The notes under the pieces were generated by a model. That model searched no databases. It was not told where the DNA came from and worked only from the letters and a program-made list of their open reading frames with translations. A DNA stretch of 14,243 nucleotides from contig DATMYQ010000058.1 in the NCBI GenBank assembly GCA_035560935.1, positions 1 to 14,243 on the forward strand, given 5' to 3'. Origin of the DNA: DATMYQ01 sp035560935 (GTDB taxonomy: Bacteria; Bacillota; Negativicutes; Sporomusales; Sporomusaceae). A program made the position numbers and the translations under genes. Every line of letters begins with the position of its first letter. Position 1 is the stretch's first letter. Shown here piece by piece: positions 1 to 6,762 of the stretch.

Positions 1-47
1 CACTTATATACTATTGAAGTTTTTTCTTCCATTAACATGCAAAGCAA
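1..47 (-). CDS. Possible start of a gene cut by the window edge
   Basis: Reading on the minus strand, an AGGAGAAG ribosome-binding-like sequence (positions 58-51) is followed six bases after AGGAG by a TTG codon at 47-45. The frame then stays open to the window edge and includes ATG codons at 38-36 and 32-30, reading roughly (M)LCMLMEEKTSIVYK. It lies just past the terminator of the shell-protein gene, where a next gene would be expected. Only 15 codons are visible, no family can be recognised, and an open frame this short arises easily by chance. Confidence 0.25.
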   Translation of the reverse strand, partial: MLCMLMEEKTSIVYK

Positions 48-94
48 ATACTTCTCCTGACAAACAATCTTCCCGTTATGTCTTTTGGAAAATA

Positions 95-137
95 CAGAAG
101 TGGTATTTCCGCATTGTACACAAAAATACCACTTCAG
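95..137 (-). terminator. Probable terminator of the shell-protein gene
   Basis: A perfect 12-bp inverted repeat (arms 97-108 and 124-135, GAAGTGGTATTT against AAATACCACTTC), extendable by a C-G pair past one mismatch, lies 19 bases beyond the stop codon of the microcompartment shell gene. On the minus strand the stem is followed by TGTATTTT, a short and interrupted T-run. The stem is AT-rich, so as an intrinsic terminator it is of medium quality. Its position fits that role; an operator for the next gene is the alternative. Confidence 0.5.
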
Positions 138-155
138 CTTACGTGCCCATTCTCT

Positions 156-452
156 TTAGCTCTCTGCCGCCATAATGGCCGTCATCGCAGCATTCACAGC
201 TTCGTTACTGCCAAAAAAAGCCACCGTACTCACATGCTGCGGACAATTGCCGTGAATCTCCGCAACAATGACATTGCCAGCCTTTTGCGCCATGTCGGTA
301 TAGTAGAACAAATTAGGCAAGCTGGTCTGAATCAGTCCCACTGCATCAAAATTCGCCTCTTCCACCTGCCGGCGCAACTCTCCGGGCATACGCCGCATTA
401 ACATCGCAATCACCGCCGGGCGCGGCGCACGGATAATCCGACTGTTCAGCAT
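156..452 (-). CDS. Bacterial microcompartment shell protein, permuted EutS/PduU-like
   Basis: This 98-residue protein carries a BMC shell domain, which forms hexameric tiles of protein-walled organelles that enclose enzymes such as those for ethanolamine or propanediol breakdown. Canonical BMC-H proteins begin with an ALGxIETxG-like strand and end with a strand after the last helix. Here AVGLIQT sits at residues 37-43, followed by the helix with QKAGNV (56-61) and the final helix near residues 81-97, where the chain stops. The first 30 residues (SRIIRAPRPAVIAML...MPGEL) resemble the extra N-terminal strands of EutS/PduU, so I infer a circularly permuted tile. The start at 452 is chosen for its AAAAGGAG ribosome site eight bases upstream; an in-frame ATG at 557 would add 35 residues unlike the family. 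It appears to be transcribed alone (promoter 484-512, terminators on both sides). No cargo enzyme or other shell gene is in the window. Confidence 0.8.
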   Translation of the reverse strand: MLNSRIIRAPRPAVIAMLMRRMPGELRRQVEEANFDAVGLIQTSLPNLFYYTDMAQKAGNVIVAEIHGNCPQHVSTVAFFGSNEAVNAAMTAIMAAES

Positions 453-483
453 GTTCTCCACTCCTTTTGCTCTAACTAACTTT

Positions 484-512
484 ATGGTATTCCTTTTTTT
501 CTGTCCTGGCAA
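484..512 (-). promoter_or_regulatory. Candidate promoter of the shell-protein gene
   Basis: On the minus strand, TTGCCA (512-507, five of six to the -35 consensus) and TACCAT (489-484, four of six to the -10 consensus) are separated by 17 bases. Transcription would start near 477, about 25 bases before the ATG at 452. It lies downstream of the ubiA terminator, which supports independent expression of this gene. Confidence 0.5.
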
Positions 513-584
513 CCAGATTTTTTTGCAAATACACTGGATTTTTGTGTGGTCAGCCATATGGCCGATGACGGGCAGTCAATCCAG

Positions 585-625
585 AAAAAAAGCCATGTTG
601 CCGCTTCATCAGACGCGACATGACT
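585..625 (-). terminator. Intrinsic terminator of the tatA-tatC-ubiD-ubiA unit
   Basis: On the minus strand an 8-bp stem (AGTCATGT at 625-618 with ACATGGCT at 598-591, one G-U pair) is followed directly by seven T residues (591-585). An alternative inner stem TGTCGC/GCGGCA is possible. It lies about 27 bases after the ubiA stop codon, the expected place for the end of that operon, and isolates the next gene. Confidence 0.7.
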
Positions 626-651
626 TTTCCTTTATCCGGGAGGAAACTTTT

Positions 652-1497
652 TCAAAACAAACTCAGCAAAGTAAATCCCAGCATCAACATCCCCACCAAA
701 CCATTGCGCAAAAAGTAGGCTTGGGTGATATTACGAAAATCCCGCGGGTTTACGATCGCATGCTGATAAATCAATACGGCGCCGGCCAGCACCACGCCCA
801 GGTAATATACCGGTGCCAGATGATACAGCCAGCCGGCAGCAATAAAGCAACCAATACTGACAGCATGCATCAGCCGCGACAGTACCAATGCCCCCGATAT
901 GCCGAAGCGTACCGGCATGGAATTCAGGCCCTGGGCCTTGTCAAAATCCACGTCCTGGCAGCCATAAATGACATCAAACGCCGCAATCCACAATCCCACT
1001 GCCAGCCCCATCCAGAGCACCGGCGCGTCTGCCGAACCGCGAATGGCGACCCAGGCGCCCACCGGGGCTAACGCCAATGCCAGACCCAGCACCAAGTGAC
1101 AGGTCCAGGAAAAACGTTTCATATAAGGATAAATCACCAGCGGTGCCAAAGCCACCGGCCAAAATTTCAGACATATAGGATCCAGATTAAGCACGGCCCC
1201 CAAGAACAACAGCAAACTGGCGATAATGAGCAGCACCGCTTCTCGTGGCTTAACCGCACCGGTCACCATCGGCCGCTGGGTAAACCGGGGATGAATCCTG
1301 TCATATTTTAAATCAATCAGGTTATTGAGCGCCAACGCGGCGCTGCGGGCACCGACCATCGCCAACGTGATAAAAAGCAAATCCGCGCCTGACGGCAGGC
1401 CTCCCTGCGCCAAAAAAGCGCCGATATAAGCAAACGGCAGGGCAAAAATTGAATGGGAAAAAGCAATATTATCAAGATGTGCGCTCAGCTTACCCAA
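652..1497 (-). CDS. mqnP: UbiA-family prenyltransferase, probably MqnP-type (menaquinone)
   Basis: A 281-residue integral-membrane prenyltransferase that attaches a polyprenyl chain to an aromatic acid. Both Asp-rich motifs that bind Mg-diphosphate are present: N59-x2-D62-x3-D66 (NLIDLKYD) and D175VIYGCQDVDFD186. FSHSIFALPFA near the N terminus and LNSMPVRFG (residues 191-199) are typical of the bacterial UbiA-like subgroup annotated as 4-hydroxybenzoate polyprenyltransferase. Many hydrophobic stretches fit the usual multi-helix fold. It overlaps the preceding UbiD-type gene by eight bases, so the two are probably translationally coupled. The start is a TTG inside CTTGGGTAA, supported by a GAAGGA site eight bases upstream; no nearby ATG fits the family length. 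In bacteria without ubiquinone, this UbiA-UbiD pair is known from the futalosine route to menaquinone, so I infer that role. Substrate specificity cannot be read from sequence alone. Confidence 0.85.
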   Translation of the reverse strand: MGKLSAHLDNIAFSHSIFALPFAYIGAFLAQGGLPSGADLLFITLAMVGARSAALALNNLIDLKYDRIHPRFTQRPMVTGAVKPREAVLLIIASLLLFLGAVLNLDPICLKFWPVALAPLVIYPYMKRFSWTCHLVLGLALALAPVGAWVAIRGSADAPVLWMGLAVGLWIAAFDVIYGCQDVDFDKAQGLNSMPVRFGISGALVLSRLMHAVSIGCFIAAGWLYHLAPVYYLGVVLAGAVLIYQHAIVNPRDFRNITQAYFLRNGLVGMLMLGFTLLSLF

Positions 1498-2950
1498 GGC
1501 CCAAATCCTTCCACTTCTGATCGACCATGGCCTTTACGTCCACCGACATAACGATCTCATCCGGCCATTCCCGGGTATTGCCTTCTTCCGGCCAGGTTTT
1601 GGTCGCATCGATTCCCACCTTGGTACCCCAGTTCGGTTGCGGCGAAGAATGATCCAACACGTCCAGCGGGCCATCTATCATCACAATATCACGCCGGGCG
1701 TCAATATTGTTAAATACCCGCCACCAAACCTCTTTCATGTCCTGTACGTTGACGTGAGAATCCACGACAATGATCATCTTGGTAAACATCATCTGTCCCA
1801 TGCCCCAAATCGCATGCATCACTTTTTTGGCCTGTTGGGGGTAGCTTTTCTTAATTGACACTACCGCACAATTATGGAATACCCCTTCCAGCGGCAGATT
1901 GATATCCAAAATTTCCGGTAAGCTCATCTGTAAAAACGGTAAAAAAATCCGTTCCGTGGCTTTGGCCAGGAAACAATCCTCCATCGGTGGCTTGCCGACA
2001 ATCGTGGCCGGATAAATAGGATCTTTGCGGTGGGTGATGCAAGTAATGTGAAACACCGGATACATATCCGCCAGGGAGTAATAGCCGGTATGATCACCAA
2101 ATGGCCCCTCACGGCGCAGCTCGTCAATCTTCACATAGCCTTCCAGCACAATTTCCGAAGCGGCCGGCACTTCCACGTCCACGGTTTCGCATTTTACCAT
2201 CTCCACGCCTTTTTTTCGCAGAAAACCGGCGAACACCATCTCATCGATATCCCTTGGCAGTGGTGCCGTCGCGGCATAAGTCACCACCGGATCACCGCCA
2301 ATCGCCACCGCGACTTCAATCCGGTCCTTGCCCTGTTCACGGTACGCCCGGAAATTATCGGCGCCGTTTTTGTGCATGTGCCAGTGCATCCCGGTCGTCT
2401 GGCCGTCGAATACCTGCAAACGGTACATGCCCACATTCCGTTTTCCGTTAACCGGATTTTTGGTAAAAACCAGCGGCAGCGTGATAAATTTACCGGCATC
2501 GTCCGGCCAGCACTTTAATATTGGAAATTTATCCAGTGAAGGATTATCTTTAATAATCACTTCTTTACAGGGTGCCGAGCGCACGTATTTGGGAAAGTTG
2601 ATCGCCCGTTTGGCCGATGGAATCAGGCGAACCAAATCCATTTTATTCTGCAGCGAAATATACGGCAATTTTAACAAATCCCGAATCTCGGTCGCCACGT
2701 CATCCAGTTTTTCCACGCCCAAAGCCAGCGCCATCCGTTCCATACTGCCGAAGGCATTCATCAGCACCGGCATCGAATAGCCTTTTACGTTCTCAAACAA
2801 TAAGGCGACATTCTTGTCGCCCTCCATTTTGGAAACCCGGTCCGTTATTTCGGTAATTTCCAGCTCGCAGTCCACCGGCACGGTGATGCGTTTTAGCCAT
2901 CCCCTCGTCTCCAGTGCACTGATAAATTCACGCAAGTCACTAAAAGCCAA
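1490..2950 (-). CDS. mqnL: UbiD-family decarboxylase, probably menaquinone biosynthesis (MqnL-type)
   Basis: A 486-residue UbiD-family enzyme, full length for the family. These enzymes use prenylated FMN, made by a UbiX-type flavin prenyltransferase, to decarboxylate aromatic or unsaturated acids. Family hallmarks are NVGMYRLQVFD...TGMHWHMHKNGADNF (residues 172-200), in the cofactor/metal-binding part, and the active-site segment RREGPFGDHTGYYS (279-292), with the conserved acidic residues. The C-terminal part (VVDSHVNVQDMKEVWWR, near 395-411) also matches the family. The start is TTG at 2950-2948, with an AGGGGAG site seven bases upstream; no ATG lies close by and the family begins here. It lies 42 bases after tatC and overlaps the UbiA-type gene. 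Pairing with that prenyltransferase points to menaquinone synthesis through futalosine. A ubiX homologue must exist elsewhere, because none is in the window. Confidence 0.87.
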   Translation of the reverse strand: MAFSDLREFISALETRGWLKRITVPVDCELEITEITDRVSKMEGDKNVALLFENVKGYSMPVLMNAFGSMERMALALGVEKLDDVATEIRDLLKLPYISLQNKMDLVRLIPSAKRAINFPKYVRSAPCKEVIIKDNPSLDKFPILKCWPDDAGKFITLPLVFTKNPVNGKRNVGMYRLQVFDGQTTGMHWHMHKNGADNFRAYREQGKDRIEVAVAIGGDPVVTYAATAPLPRDIDEMVFAGFLRKKGVEMVKCETVDVEVPAASEIVLEGYVKIDELRREGPFGDHTGYYSLADMYPVFHITCITHRKDPIYPATIVGKPPMEDCFLAKATERIFLPFLQMSLPEILDINLPLEGVFHNCAVVSIKKSYPQQAKKVMHAIWGMGQMMFTKMIIVVDSHVNVQDMKEVWWRVFNNIDARRDIVMIDGPLDVLDHSSPQPNWGTKVGIDATKTWPEEGNTREWPDEIVMSVDVKAMVDQKWKDLGLG

Positions 2951-2992
2951 CTCCCTGCTCCCCTTTCCAGCCTGCTTTCTGTCAGCACCGCA

Positions 2993-3757
2993 CTATTTGC
3001 GCAGCAAATATTTCACAATCAGAATACTCACTTCATACAGGATAATCATCGGTACCGCGATCATCGTCTGAGAAAATACATCCGGCGTCGGCGAAATCAC
3101 GGCTCCTATCACGAAGGACATAACCAGCACCAGTTTTCGCTTGGTCTGTAAAAAGCGAGAACTGATAATACCCAGCTTCGCCAAAACCATAATCAGCAAC
3201 GGCAGTTCAAAAATAAATCCGAACGGCACTAAAAAAGAGATCACAAAGGAAAGGTACTGCCCGAGTGAAAACAGCGGCTGCAAGTCTTCCGTGGCAAAAC
3301 CCATAAAAAACTTAATACCGGCTGGCAACACAAAAAAATACGAAAAGGCCAGTCCGACAAAAAACAGCAGCACCGAAGTCGGCACCAGGAAAAGACCGGC
3401 TTTACGCTCTTTCGTCGTCATTGCCGGTACAATAAAGGCCCAAAGTTGGTGCAGCACCACCGGTAAGGCCAGTAAAAATCCGGCAAATACCGATACTTTC
3501 AAGTAGGAAAAAAATGCCTCGGCCGGATTCATATAGTAAAGTTTACCCGCCGGCGCAGTAATGATATGCACTAATTCCGCAGCATAAAAATAGCAGACCC
3601 CGCTCCCCAGCGCGATAGCAATAATGATGGTGATCAATCGCCGCCGCAATTCCTGCAGGTGATCCACTAACGACATTTCGCCTGGATTCTCCGCTGTCGG
3701 TGAGTCTTCCACCGGCGGAGCATATCCGGGTTCTTCCGGAGGAGTTGTCTGGGACAT
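2993..3757 (-). CDS. tatC: Sec-independent protein translocase TatC
   Basis: TatC, 254 residues, is the membrane receptor of the twin-arginine pathway, which exports already folded proteins with an RR signal peptide. The cytoplasmic signature HLQELRRRL (residues 33-41) precedes the first membrane segment, and about six hydrophobic segments follow. FELPL (183-187) and the ISPTPDVFSQ loop (221-230) are family landmarks. A Pro/Glu-rich extension of about 27 residues comes before the core. ATG has a GAGGAA site that lies across the end of tatA, nine bases apart. No TatB is present, so the system looks like the minimal TatA-TatC type common in Firmicutes. Confidence 0.95.
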   Translation of the reverse strand: MSQTTPPEEPGYAPPVEDSPTAENPGEMSLVDHLQELRRRLITIIIAIALGSGVCYFYAAELVHIITAPAGKLYYMNPAEAFFSYLKVSVFAGFLLALPVVLHQLWAFIVPAMTTKERKAGLFLVPTSVLLFFVGLAFSYFFVLPAGIKFFMGFATEDLQPLFSLGQYLSFVISFLVPFGFIFELPLLIMVLAKLGIISSRFLQTKRKLVLVMSFVIGAVISPTPDVFSQTMIAVPMIILYEVSILIVKYLLRK

Positions 3758-3766
3758 AGAGTTTCC

Positions 3767-3994
3767 TCACTTTTTCTCTTCAGGTTTTTGTGCCGCCGGT
3801 TTTTCTTCCACCGGTTTGGCTTCCACATTAATGGGTTCGTTTTTCACTGTTTCCGCAGCATCAGCGGTGGCCCGCTTAAATTCCTGCAGGCTTTTGCCAA
3901 TAGCTTTGCCCACTTCCGGCAGTTTGCCCGGCCCAAAGACTACCAGTGCAATCACCAGGATCAAAACTAATTCCGGCATCCCAATATTAAACAT
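3767..3994 (-). CDS. tatA: Twin-arginine translocase subunit TatA
   Basis: A 75-residue TatA/TatE-type subunit that polymerises to form the translocation site with TatC. It has one N-terminal membrane helix (residues about 3-20, with Glu8), the conserved hinge FGPGKLPEVGKAIGKS (20-35) leading into the amphipathic helix, and a charged, low-complexity tail rich in Lys, Glu and Pro. ATG at 3994 is preceded by GAGAGGGG at good spacing. It is first in the tatA-tatC-ubiD-ubiA unit, directly after a TATAAT promoter. Confidence 0.95.
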   Translation of the reverse strand: MFNIGMPELVLILVIALVVFGPGKLPEVGKAIGKSLQEFKRATADAAETVKNEPINVEAKPVEEKPAAQKPEEKK

Positions 3995-4027
3995 CTATAT
4001 ATCCCCTCTCCATGACTACCTATCTTT

Positions 4028-4056
4028 ATTATACCCGCCGCATCCTCAAAAAACAA
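4028..4056 (-). promoter_or_regulatory. Promoter of the tatA operon
   Basis: A perfect TATAAT (-10, 4033-4028 on the minus strand) lies 17 bases after TTGTTT (-35, 4056-4051). The predicted start near 4021 gives a leader of about 27 bases before tatA. It is the best promoter match in the window and probably serves tatA, tatC, ubiD and ubiA. Confidence 0.65.
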
Positions 4057-4124
4057 CGCGTCCATTGCCGCCTTATCATCGGATGATCTCTGCATAAGAT
4101 CGCCAGACGCACTGACATATGCGG

Positions 4125-5102
4125 TCAGTATTCCCGGGCGCCGATAAAATCGACTACGGTCAGTAACGCTTCTCGCACTTCCTGTTTAACACCGGCAGGC
4201 AACGCCTCCCTGGCTTGTGCCAGATAGCGGTTTACTTCCTGATAGCTATAAACCATAGCATCGGTTGCATGAACAATATCCAATCCCCGCTGCACCGCCG
4301 CATCATCCAAATTCTTTTTCAAGATCAGTTCCCGTAATTCTTCCCGACGGGAGCTGTGACGCAACGCATAAATCAGCGGCAACGTAATAATACCCTGACG
4401 CAAATCATTACCTGCCGGTTTGCCCAGTTGTTCCGACGACGCCGTGAAATCCAGAATATCATCCGTTATCTGGAATGCCATCCCCAGTGCGTAGCCGTAA
4501 CGAAGCAGCGCCTGAACATCAGGTTTCGGCAATCCTGCCGATATCCCTCCCAGCTGACAACTGACCGCCAGAAAATCAGCCGTCTTTTTCGCCACCCGGA
4601 TTTGATATTCCTCCTCGGTTTGTTCCGGATCAAAAGCCCCCACCGCCTGAAGAATTTCCCCTTCGCACAGCGCACAGACCATATCCGACAACAGTTTCAT
4701 CACTCCGCTGTCAAAATGGTTGGAAATAGTTGAAAATGCCTTAGCAAACAGATAATCGCCCGTCAACACGGATTGGTGATTCCCCCAACAGGTATTGGCG
4801 GTAGGACGATTGCGCCGGGTAGCGGCATTGTCAATCACGTCATCGTGGACCAGCGTTGCCATATGAATCAGTTCCAATCCGGTTGCCAACGCGGCAGCGC
4901 GCACTGAATCATACTCACTCCCACTACGGGCACACAAAAGATATAAGGCGGGACGCAAACGTTTGCCCCCCGCCTCTACCAGATGAACACTGATATCCTG
5001 AGCCCGGGTCACCGGTGTTTGTATCGTGGAAAACAGTTCTTGCTCCACTCTGGCCAAATCGGCCTGAATTACATCAAATAATGGCTGAACACTCACTCGC
5101 AT
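4125..5102 (-). CDS. hepT: Long-chain polyprenyl diphosphate synthase
   Basis: A trans-isoprenyl diphosphate synthase of 325 residues that elongates farnesyl-type diphosphates with isopentenyl diphosphate to make the quinone side chain. The seven family regions are visible, including GGKRLRP (45-51), the first Asp-rich motif DDVID (87-91) and the second DDILD (214-218). The residue five positions before DDVID is Ala82, a small residue that is known to favour long products; heptaprenyl or octaprenyl is therefore likely, but exact length is uncertain. hepT is the Firmicutes name; ispB would fit as well. The frame starts at ATG 5102, but AGGTGG is only about two bases before it. A GTG two codons later (5096-5094) has better spacing and may be the true start. 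An inverted repeat ACTGAC/GTCAGT (4111-4129) spans the stop codon without a T-run. Its neighbours make menaquinone, which this enzyme would feed. Confidence 0.88.
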   Translation of the reverse strand: MRVSVQPLFDVIQADLARVEQELFSTIQTPVTRAQDISVHLVEAGGKRLRPALYLLCARSGSEYDSVRAAALATGLELIHMATLVHDDVIDNAATRRNRPTANTCWGNHQSVLTGDYLFAKAFSTISNHFDSGVMKLLSDMVCALCEGEILQAVGAFDPEQTEEEYQIRVAKKTADFLAVSCQLGGISAGLPKPDVQALLRYGYALGMAFQITDDILDFTASSEQLGKPAGNDLRQGIITLPLIYALRHSSRREELRELILKKNLDDAAVQRGLDIVHATDAMVYSYQEVNRYLAQAREALPAGVKQEVREALLTVVDFIGAREY

Positions 5103-5280
5103 ACCACCTACATGAAAAGTCTGTTTATATCATACACTATCCGACAGATGACAGTCTATAGCTATTCGCTGTCCGGCAATACAAATTACCGCTTTTTTTC
5201 ACATATTCGGAAAATAGATATATTATTGTTGCAATGTATAAGTCCGTCATGTCCTGACCATCGCTGCCCCAAAATAAACC
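5103..5280. other. Intergenic region upstream of the polyprenyl synthase gene
   Basis: Together with the terminator region next to it, this is a 257-base stretch without a gene (5103-5359). It holds the candidate promoter at 5129-5158 and an imperfect dyad at 5221-5240 centred on ATTGTTGCAAT that I cannot assign to a regulator. Nothing else is recognised. Confidence 0.4.
5129..5158 (-). promoter_or_regulatory. Candidate promoter of the polyprenyl synthase gene
   Basis: On the minus strand, TAGACT (5158-5153, four of six) and TATGAT (5134-5129, five of six) are separated by 18 bases. The start would be near 5122, about 20-25 bases before the gene. The gene lies beyond a strong terminator, so it needs its own promoter. 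Confidence 0.45.
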
Positions 5281-5309
5281 AGGGCGAAAACCGTTGTGGT
5301 TTCCACCCT
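5281..5309 (-). terminator. Strong hairpin, terminator of the lon-engB-ahbAB-ptb unit
   Basis: On the minus strand a 12-bp stem (AGGGTGGAAACC with GGTTTTCGCCCT, two G-U pairs) closes a five-base loop ACAAC, and is followed by GGTTTATTTT. It begins 50 bases after the stop of the phosphate butyryltransferase gene. The T-run is interrupted, so efficiency is uncertain. The AGGGTGG-N-ACC portion resembles the T-box antiterminator core, but no T-box leader body is present. Confidence 0.6.
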
Positions 5310-5359
5310 TTATATCCCTTCGTTTTGGCGTGGCCCAAGCACCCCTGGGTTTTGAGGTT

Positions 5360-6262
5360 TTAAAGTTGCCCCAATAACGCGCCCATCGCAATCGACAGAA
5401 TTTTTACGTCATGACTGTCGGCACGGGAGGTCACCACCACCGGTTTGGCCGCCCCTAAAATCAGGCCGGCGCTGCGGCCGCCGGCGGCATACATCATCGC
5501 CTTGCCCAAGACATTACCGGCTTCAATGTCCGGGACCAGAAGAATATCCGCCCGCCCGGCCACCGGGCTTTTGATTCCCTTATGCCGGGCTGCCTCCAGA
5601 CTCAGCGCATTGTCCAACGCCAGCGGGCCGTCAACGAGAGCGCCTTTGAGTTGCCCGCGGTCAGCCATCTTCGCCAGCGCCGCCGCATCCATCGTCGCGG
5701 GCATATCCGGATTGACCACTTCTACCGCGGCCAGCACCGCGACCTTGGGCAGGTCAATGCCCAACGCACGGGACAGGATCAGACTGTTTTGAATAATATC
5801 CGCTTTTTGCACCAAGGTCGGAGCAATATTCATACCACCATCCGTCACCACCAGCAGCCGGTCAAAAGCCGGCAGTTCAACAATCGCCGCGTGGCTTAAA
5901 ACCCGTCCGGTCCGCAACCCCACTTCTTTGTCCAATACCGCCCGCAACAAATCCGCCGTGTTGATCAATCCCTTCATCAACACATCGGCTTCCCCCCGTG
6001 AAACCATCGCCACTGCCTGATAAGCGGCCCGCCGCTCATCCGGTTCATGAACCAAAACCACACCTTCCAGATCGATCCCCATCTGCCCGGCAATGGCCCG
6101 GATTTCATCTACGTTGCCAACCAGAATGAATTCTGCAATACGTTTCTCCCTGGCTCCTTTCATGGCTTCCAGTACAATATCGTCCTGAGCCACAGCCACG
6201 GCAACTCGCCGGGGCGGTAAATTCTGTACCGCCTTTAGCACATCGTCGAAACACTTAAGCAT
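5360..6262 (-). CDS. ptb: Phosphate butyryltransferase-like acyltransferase
   Basis: A 300-residue protein of the PTA/PTB phosphate acyltransferase family, matching the usual length of phosphate butyryltransferase, which converts butyryl-CoA (or branched acyl-CoA) and phosphate to the acyl phosphate and CoA. The middle segment ADVLMKGLINTADLLRAVL (87-105), followed by LRTGRVLSHAAIVELP and TDGGMNIAPT, is typical, as is GNVLGKAMMYAAGG...LGAAKPVVVTSRADS near the C terminus. ATG at 6262 overlaps the end of ahbB by eight bases (ATGCTTAA) and has GGGGAG seven bases upstream. The usual partner, an acyl (butyrate) kinase, does not follow; a terminator does. The substrate could be another acyl-CoA, including acetyl-CoA, and cannot be told from the sequence. 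Confidence 0.82.
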   Translation of the reverse strand: MLKCFDDVLKAVQNLPPRRVAVAVAQDDIVLEAMKGAREKRIAEFILVGNVDEIRAIAGQMGIDLEGVVLVHEPDERRAAYQAVAMVSRGEADVLMKGLINTADLLRAVLDKEVGLRTGRVLSHAAIVELPAFDRLLVVTDGGMNIAPTLVQKADIIQNSLILSRALGIDLPKVAVLAAVEVVNPDMPATMDAAALAKMADRGQLKGALVDGPLALDNALSLEAARHKGIKSPVAGRADILLVPDIEAGNVLGKAMMYAAGGRSAGLILGAAKPVVVTSRADSHDVKILSIAMGALLGQL

Positions 6263-6746
6263 CCTTCATCTCCCCTTCCTGAAAGTAACGCATGCTAGTC
6301 TTCTTCCATTCGCGGGTACTATACAGCATGACGCACTTTCCAATACCAGCTTTTTGCGATAGCTCCTCCGCCAGGCTGACACACTTCTCCCGGCTCTGCG
6401 CGTGTACCATCGCAAAAAAATTATACGGCCAGAGCGGCGGTTGAGGCACCCGCGAATAGCAATGGGTTACCGCCCGATGCGCCGCAACCAGCACTCCCAC
6501 TTCTGGCAAAGCTTCCGTCGGAACCTCCCATGCACACAGTGCATTGGCGGTATAGCCAACTTCCCGGTGACGCAGTACGGCTCCCATCTTTCGCAGCGCA
6601 CCGGATTTTCGGTAATGCAAAAGACGTTGCAGCAGTTCTTCTTCTTTAATGCCAATCTGTTCCGCCAATGCCTTGTACGGTTCGGGCACCAACGGAAATT
6701 CGCCCTGCAGGGCCGCGATGATCTTTTTATCCAAGGCATCCAGCAT
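6255..6746 (-). CDS. ahbB: Siroheme decarboxylase subunit AhbB
   Basis: A 163-residue protein of the Lrp/AsnC fold used as siroheme decarboxylase. With AhbA it removes two acetate carboxyls of siroheme to give 12,18-didecarboxysiroheme in the alternative heme pathway; related proteins act in heme d1 synthesis. The N-terminal winged-helix-like part (residues about 1-60) ends in LRKMGAVLRHREVGYTAN (51-68), and the ligand-binding half carries HCYSR (95-99) and WPYNFFAMVH (106-115), the AhbB-type active-site pattern. ATG at 6746 fits the family start; an in-frame ATG at 6878 would add 44 residues lying inside ahbA. It follows ahbA by 16 bases, with AGGCGGTGG as probable ribosome site, and overlaps ptb. 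A true Lrp transcription regulator is less likely, given the paired genes and motifs. Confidence 0.85.
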   Translation of the reverse strand: MLDALDKKIIAALQGEFPLVPEPYKALAEQIGIKEEELLQRLLHYRKSGALRKMGAVLRHREVGYTANALCAWEVPTEALPEVGVLVAAHRAVTHCYSRVPQPPLWPYNFFAMVHAQSREKCVSLAEELSQKAGIGKCVMLYSTREWKKTSMRYFQEGEMKDA

Positions 6747-6762
6747 AGTCCACCGCCTAAAC

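Noticed and set aside
453..557. N-terminal extension of the shell protein to 133 residues
   Set aside because: It would cover the best promoter and ribosome site, and the extra residues are unlike BMC proteins.
451..1071. Plus-strand open frame across the shell-gene promoter and ubiA
   Set aside because: It runs opposite the ubiA gene and the operon terminator and has no recognisable motif.
2030..2518. Plus-strand open frame opposite ubiD
   Set aside because: The composition is that of a shadow frame, and the minus-strand UbiD-family gene explains the coding signal.
652..2950. Ubiquinone biosynthesis role for the UbiA and UbiD homologues
   Set aside because: The gene context points to an anaerobic Firmicute, where ubiquinone is not expected; a menaquinone role fits better.
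5281..5359. Complete T-box riboswitch
   Set aside because: No Stem I or specifier region can fit, because the ptb coding sequence lies directly upstream and the downstream gene is not amino-acid related.
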